From: Chakrabartia godavariana
GTDB taxonomy: Bacteria > Pseudomonadota > Alphaproteobacteria > Sphingomonadales > Sphingomonadaceae
DNA length: 64,000 nucleotides
Direction: 5' to 3'
NCBI GenBank assembly: GCA_005518185.1
Contig: RKSN01000003.1
Span: forward strand, 186,001 to 250,000
In this document: piece after piece, positions 62,273 to 64,000 of the stretch
Numbering within the stretch: the first letter of the stretch is position 1
How the letters are laid out: every line of letters begins with the position of its first letter
Made by a program: the position numbers and the translations under genes
The notes under the pieces: generated by a model
Seen by the model: only the letters and a program-made list of their open reading frames with translations
Databases searched by the model: none
Told to the model about the DNA's origin: nothing

Positions 62273-63508
62273 GATGAGCGCAAGGAAGATCATCAGCGAC
62301 GAGACCGCGAAGGCCAGCAGCAGGGATGTGCGCCAGATCGCGCCGAAGCGCGTCAGGCCATAGGCCTGCTTCAACTGCCGATACATGTGGAACGGCGGAT
62401 AGAGCGTGAGCAGGAAACCGCCGATCACCTCGGTCGCCGAAAACTGGATCGCAACGACCGAGACCGTGGCGAGCATCATCATGAACGCAATCGAATAGGT
62501 CACGAACACGGCGTGATCGAACAGATAAAACTCCCGCCGCCAGAAGAAGAGCAGCCACAGGAACGGCGTCGACAGCGGGATCAGCGCCCAGCTGAACTTA
62601 TAGGCGTTCGACTGCAGCTTGTAGATCAGCAGTTGGGGGTTCTTCGACGCATGCCTGATGGCCTCCTGAATGGCGGGCCAGCCGAAATCAAGGTTCACAT
62701 CCTGGATCTCGAACGCGCCCTCCTCCAGGTTTGACGATGCGGCATTCATGACGGCGAGACCCGTTTTCAGGGCATTGAGATCGTCCTGAACCTTCGCGGT
62801 CGGCTGACCAAGCTTCTGCGCCTCTGCCTTTTTCGCTTCGAGCTGCGCGATCTCGATTTCCATCTTGCGCCGGTTGATCTGGACCTGCCGCTGGCTGATC
62901 GCCTTGGCCGACACGTCGATGTTCCGGTCCTTTTCAAGCTGGCCGAGCAAGGCGCGCGTGCGGCCGATCTCCCCGTCGATCCAGTCGGTCTTCGCCTTGC
63001 GCGCTTCCGCATCGCGCCGGAGCGCGGCGAGATCATCGATCTTCTTGCGCAGCGCCTGCCGGTCCTGATCCAGCTGCGCCACAGCCTCCCTGGGCGTGAC
63101 GAGCTTGGTCGTGGCATCGCCCTTGGGCATCCCCCAGCTGAACACCGCGAACATCACGAAGACGCTGAACAGGAACAGCGCGAAGGGCGAGACAAATTTG
63201 GCGCGCTCACCATGGATGTAGCGGCGCGTCAGATGGCCCGGGTTCCATGCGAGCAGCGGAAGCGTGCGCCAGATCTTCCCGTCAAAGTGAAAGACGCTGT
63301 GCGCCAGATCATGCCAGAACTCGCCCAGCGTGCGGTGAATGTGCAGCTTCTGGCCACACGCACTGCAAAAGGCGCCCGATACGGGTGCGCCGCAGTTCAG
63401 GCAGGTGCCGGTGCCGCTCTCATGCGCGCCGCCTGCCCCCGGTTCGACCGCGCGCGCCAGCAGCCCGCCCGTCACCACATCTCCGATCGCCTCGATATCA
63501 CCCGGCAT
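62249..63508 (-). CDS. DUF3667 membrane protein with zinc ribbon
   Basis: A 419-residue protein. An N-terminal zinc ribbon CLNCGAPVSGAFCSACG (about residues 31-47) is followed by the DUF3667 core FWHDLAHSVFHFDGKIWRTL, one span near residues 106-124, a long coiled-coil region rich in Lys/Glu/Gln (about residues 140-245) and four C-terminal spans. The start at 63508 is preferred; an in-frame upstream extension runs into proA. DUF3667 is common in alphaproteobacteria and of unknown role. Convergent with DUF3800 and divergent from proA. Confidence 0.83.
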   Translation of the reverse strand: MPGDIEAIGDVVTGGLLARAVEPGAGGAHESGTGTCLNCGAPVSGAFCSACGQKLHIHRTLGEFWHDLAHSVFHFDGKIWRTLPLLAWNPGHLTRRYIHGERAKFVSPFALFLFSVFVMFAVFSWGMPKGDATTKLVTPREAVAQLDQDRQALRKKIDDLAALRRDAEARKAKTDWIDGEIGRTRALLGQLEKDRNIDVSAKAISQRQVQINRRKMEIEIAQLEAKKAEAQKLGQPTAKVQDDLNALKTGLAVMNAASSNLEEGAFEIQDVNLDFGWPAIQEAIRHASKNPQLLIYKLQSNAYKFSWALIPLSTPFLWLLFFWRREFYLFDHAVFVTYSIAFMMMLATVSVVAIQFSATEVIGGFLLTLYPPFHMYRQLKQAYGLTRFGAIWRTSLLLAFAVSSLMIFLALILSMGLSG

Positions 63509-63583
63509 GGGCCCGTTATTACAGCCGGATCGGCGCTTGTCATCGCTTTTGCGTTTTGGACCCCGCTTTGCTAACCGGCGGCC

Positions 63584-64000
63584 ATGCAGGAACGCGAGGA
63601 TCAAGCGCGGCAGCTGATTGCCGAGATGGGCGCCAAGGCCCGGGCCGCGAGCGCCGCACTGGCTGCCGTACCCACCGCGCGCAAGGCAGACGCCCTCAAT
63701 CTGGCCGCCGCCGAACTCCGCGCGCGCGCCGATGACGTGCTGGCCGCCAATGCGCTCGATCTGGAAGCAGGCGAGAAGAACGGGCTGACGCCCGCCATGC
63801 TCGATCGCCTGCGCCTCACGCCGGAACGGCTGGAAAGCATTGCGAGCGCAGTCGATGCCGTCGCTGTCCTGCGCGATCCCGTCGGCATGGTCATCGACGA
63901 GGCGGTGCGGCCCAATGGCCTCCATCTGTCGCGCGTGCGGGTGCCGCTCGGCGTCATCGGCATCATCTATGAAAGCCGCCCGAACGTGACGGCGGATGCC
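63584..64000 (+). CDS. proA: gamma-glutamyl phosphate reductase, N-terminal part (cut by window edge)
   Basis: The first 139 residues of ProA are present, opening MQEREDQARQLIAEMGAKAR and ending at the window edge in GVIGIIYESRPNVTADA, the cofactor-binding signature of glutamate-5-semialdehyde dehydrogenase. The enzyme reduces gamma-glutamyl phosphate with NADPH in proline synthesis. ATG at 63584. Divergent from the DUF3667 gene, with 75 bases between the starts. The catalytic Cys lies beyond the window. Confidence 0.93.
   Translation, partial: MQEREDQARQLIAEMGAKARAASAALAAVPTARKADALNLAAAELRARADDVLAANALDLEAGEKNGLTPAMLDRLRLTPERLESIASAVDAVAVLRDPVGMVIDEAVRPNGLHLSRVRVPLGVIGIIYESRPNVTADA

Overview
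The window is GC-rich, densely packed chromosomal DNA of an alphaproteobacterium, most likely a sphingomonad (Sphingomonadales). The evidence is a serine palmitoyltransferase gene with its own acyl carrier protein, a candidate bacterial ceramide synthase, the gene order argS-SPOR-nagZ-scpA-scpB-tatABC, the order ptsP-HTH-ybgF-tilS-ftsH, and several families of short palindromic intergenic repeats. I see no integrase, transposase, prophage, CRISPR array, rRNA or tRNA gene. No stretch over 300 bases lacks a gene. Both ends cut a gene: folE on the left, proA on the right. All identifications come from reading the sequence; no database search was run.

Region 1 (1-24,000) is mostly housekeeping: folE tail, a MarR regulator, an alpha/beta hydrolase, two tandem overlapping cysteine desulfurases with a [2Fe-2S] ferredoxin, the 4.5S SRP RNA, dnaX with its YbaB partner, mtgA, argS, nagZ-scpAB, tatABC, an entericidin too small for ordinary gene calling, glnE, a lower-GC orphan membrane protein, a peroxiredoxin, a TSUP permease, a DUF455 ferritin-like protein, an M23 peptidase, an IscA/ErpA protein, xthA, a hydrolase and a methyltransferase.

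Region 2 (22,900-37,400) is rich in envelope-lipid genes: a YghO/BcerS-like acyltransferase divergent from a membrane desaturase, lptF-lptG, a DUF2141 protein, a lipid kinase overlapping a protein that resembles Tam41 CDP-diacylglycerol synthase, a second M23 peptidase, then Suv3-like helicase, S4 protein, fdxA, acyl carrier protein, serine palmitoyltransferase and a receiver-only response regulator. Acyl carrier protein and serine palmitoyltransferase would start sphingolipid synthesis, and the BcerS-like protein would N-acylate the base.

Region 3 (37,500-54,350) is accessory metabolism: a CrtI/PYROXD2-like oxidoreductase, a Rieske oxygenase divergent from a TetR regulator with a 20-bp operator between them, a truncated haemoglobin, a class II aldolase, tryptophan 2,3-dioxygenase with a kynureninase-like enzyme, a Tat-exported PhoD phosphatase, an amidohydrolase, a sulfide/persulfide module (BigR/SqrR-type sensor, rhodanese-DUF2892, TSUP permease, persulfide dioxygenase-like hydrolase, SulP transporter), a flavin monooxygenase and a GST-like protein.

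Region 4 (54,380-64,000) is again core: ptsP (nitrogen PTS EI), a RodZ-like HTH protein, ybgF/cpoB, tilS, ftsH, a DUF3800 protein, a DUF3667 protein and the start of proA.
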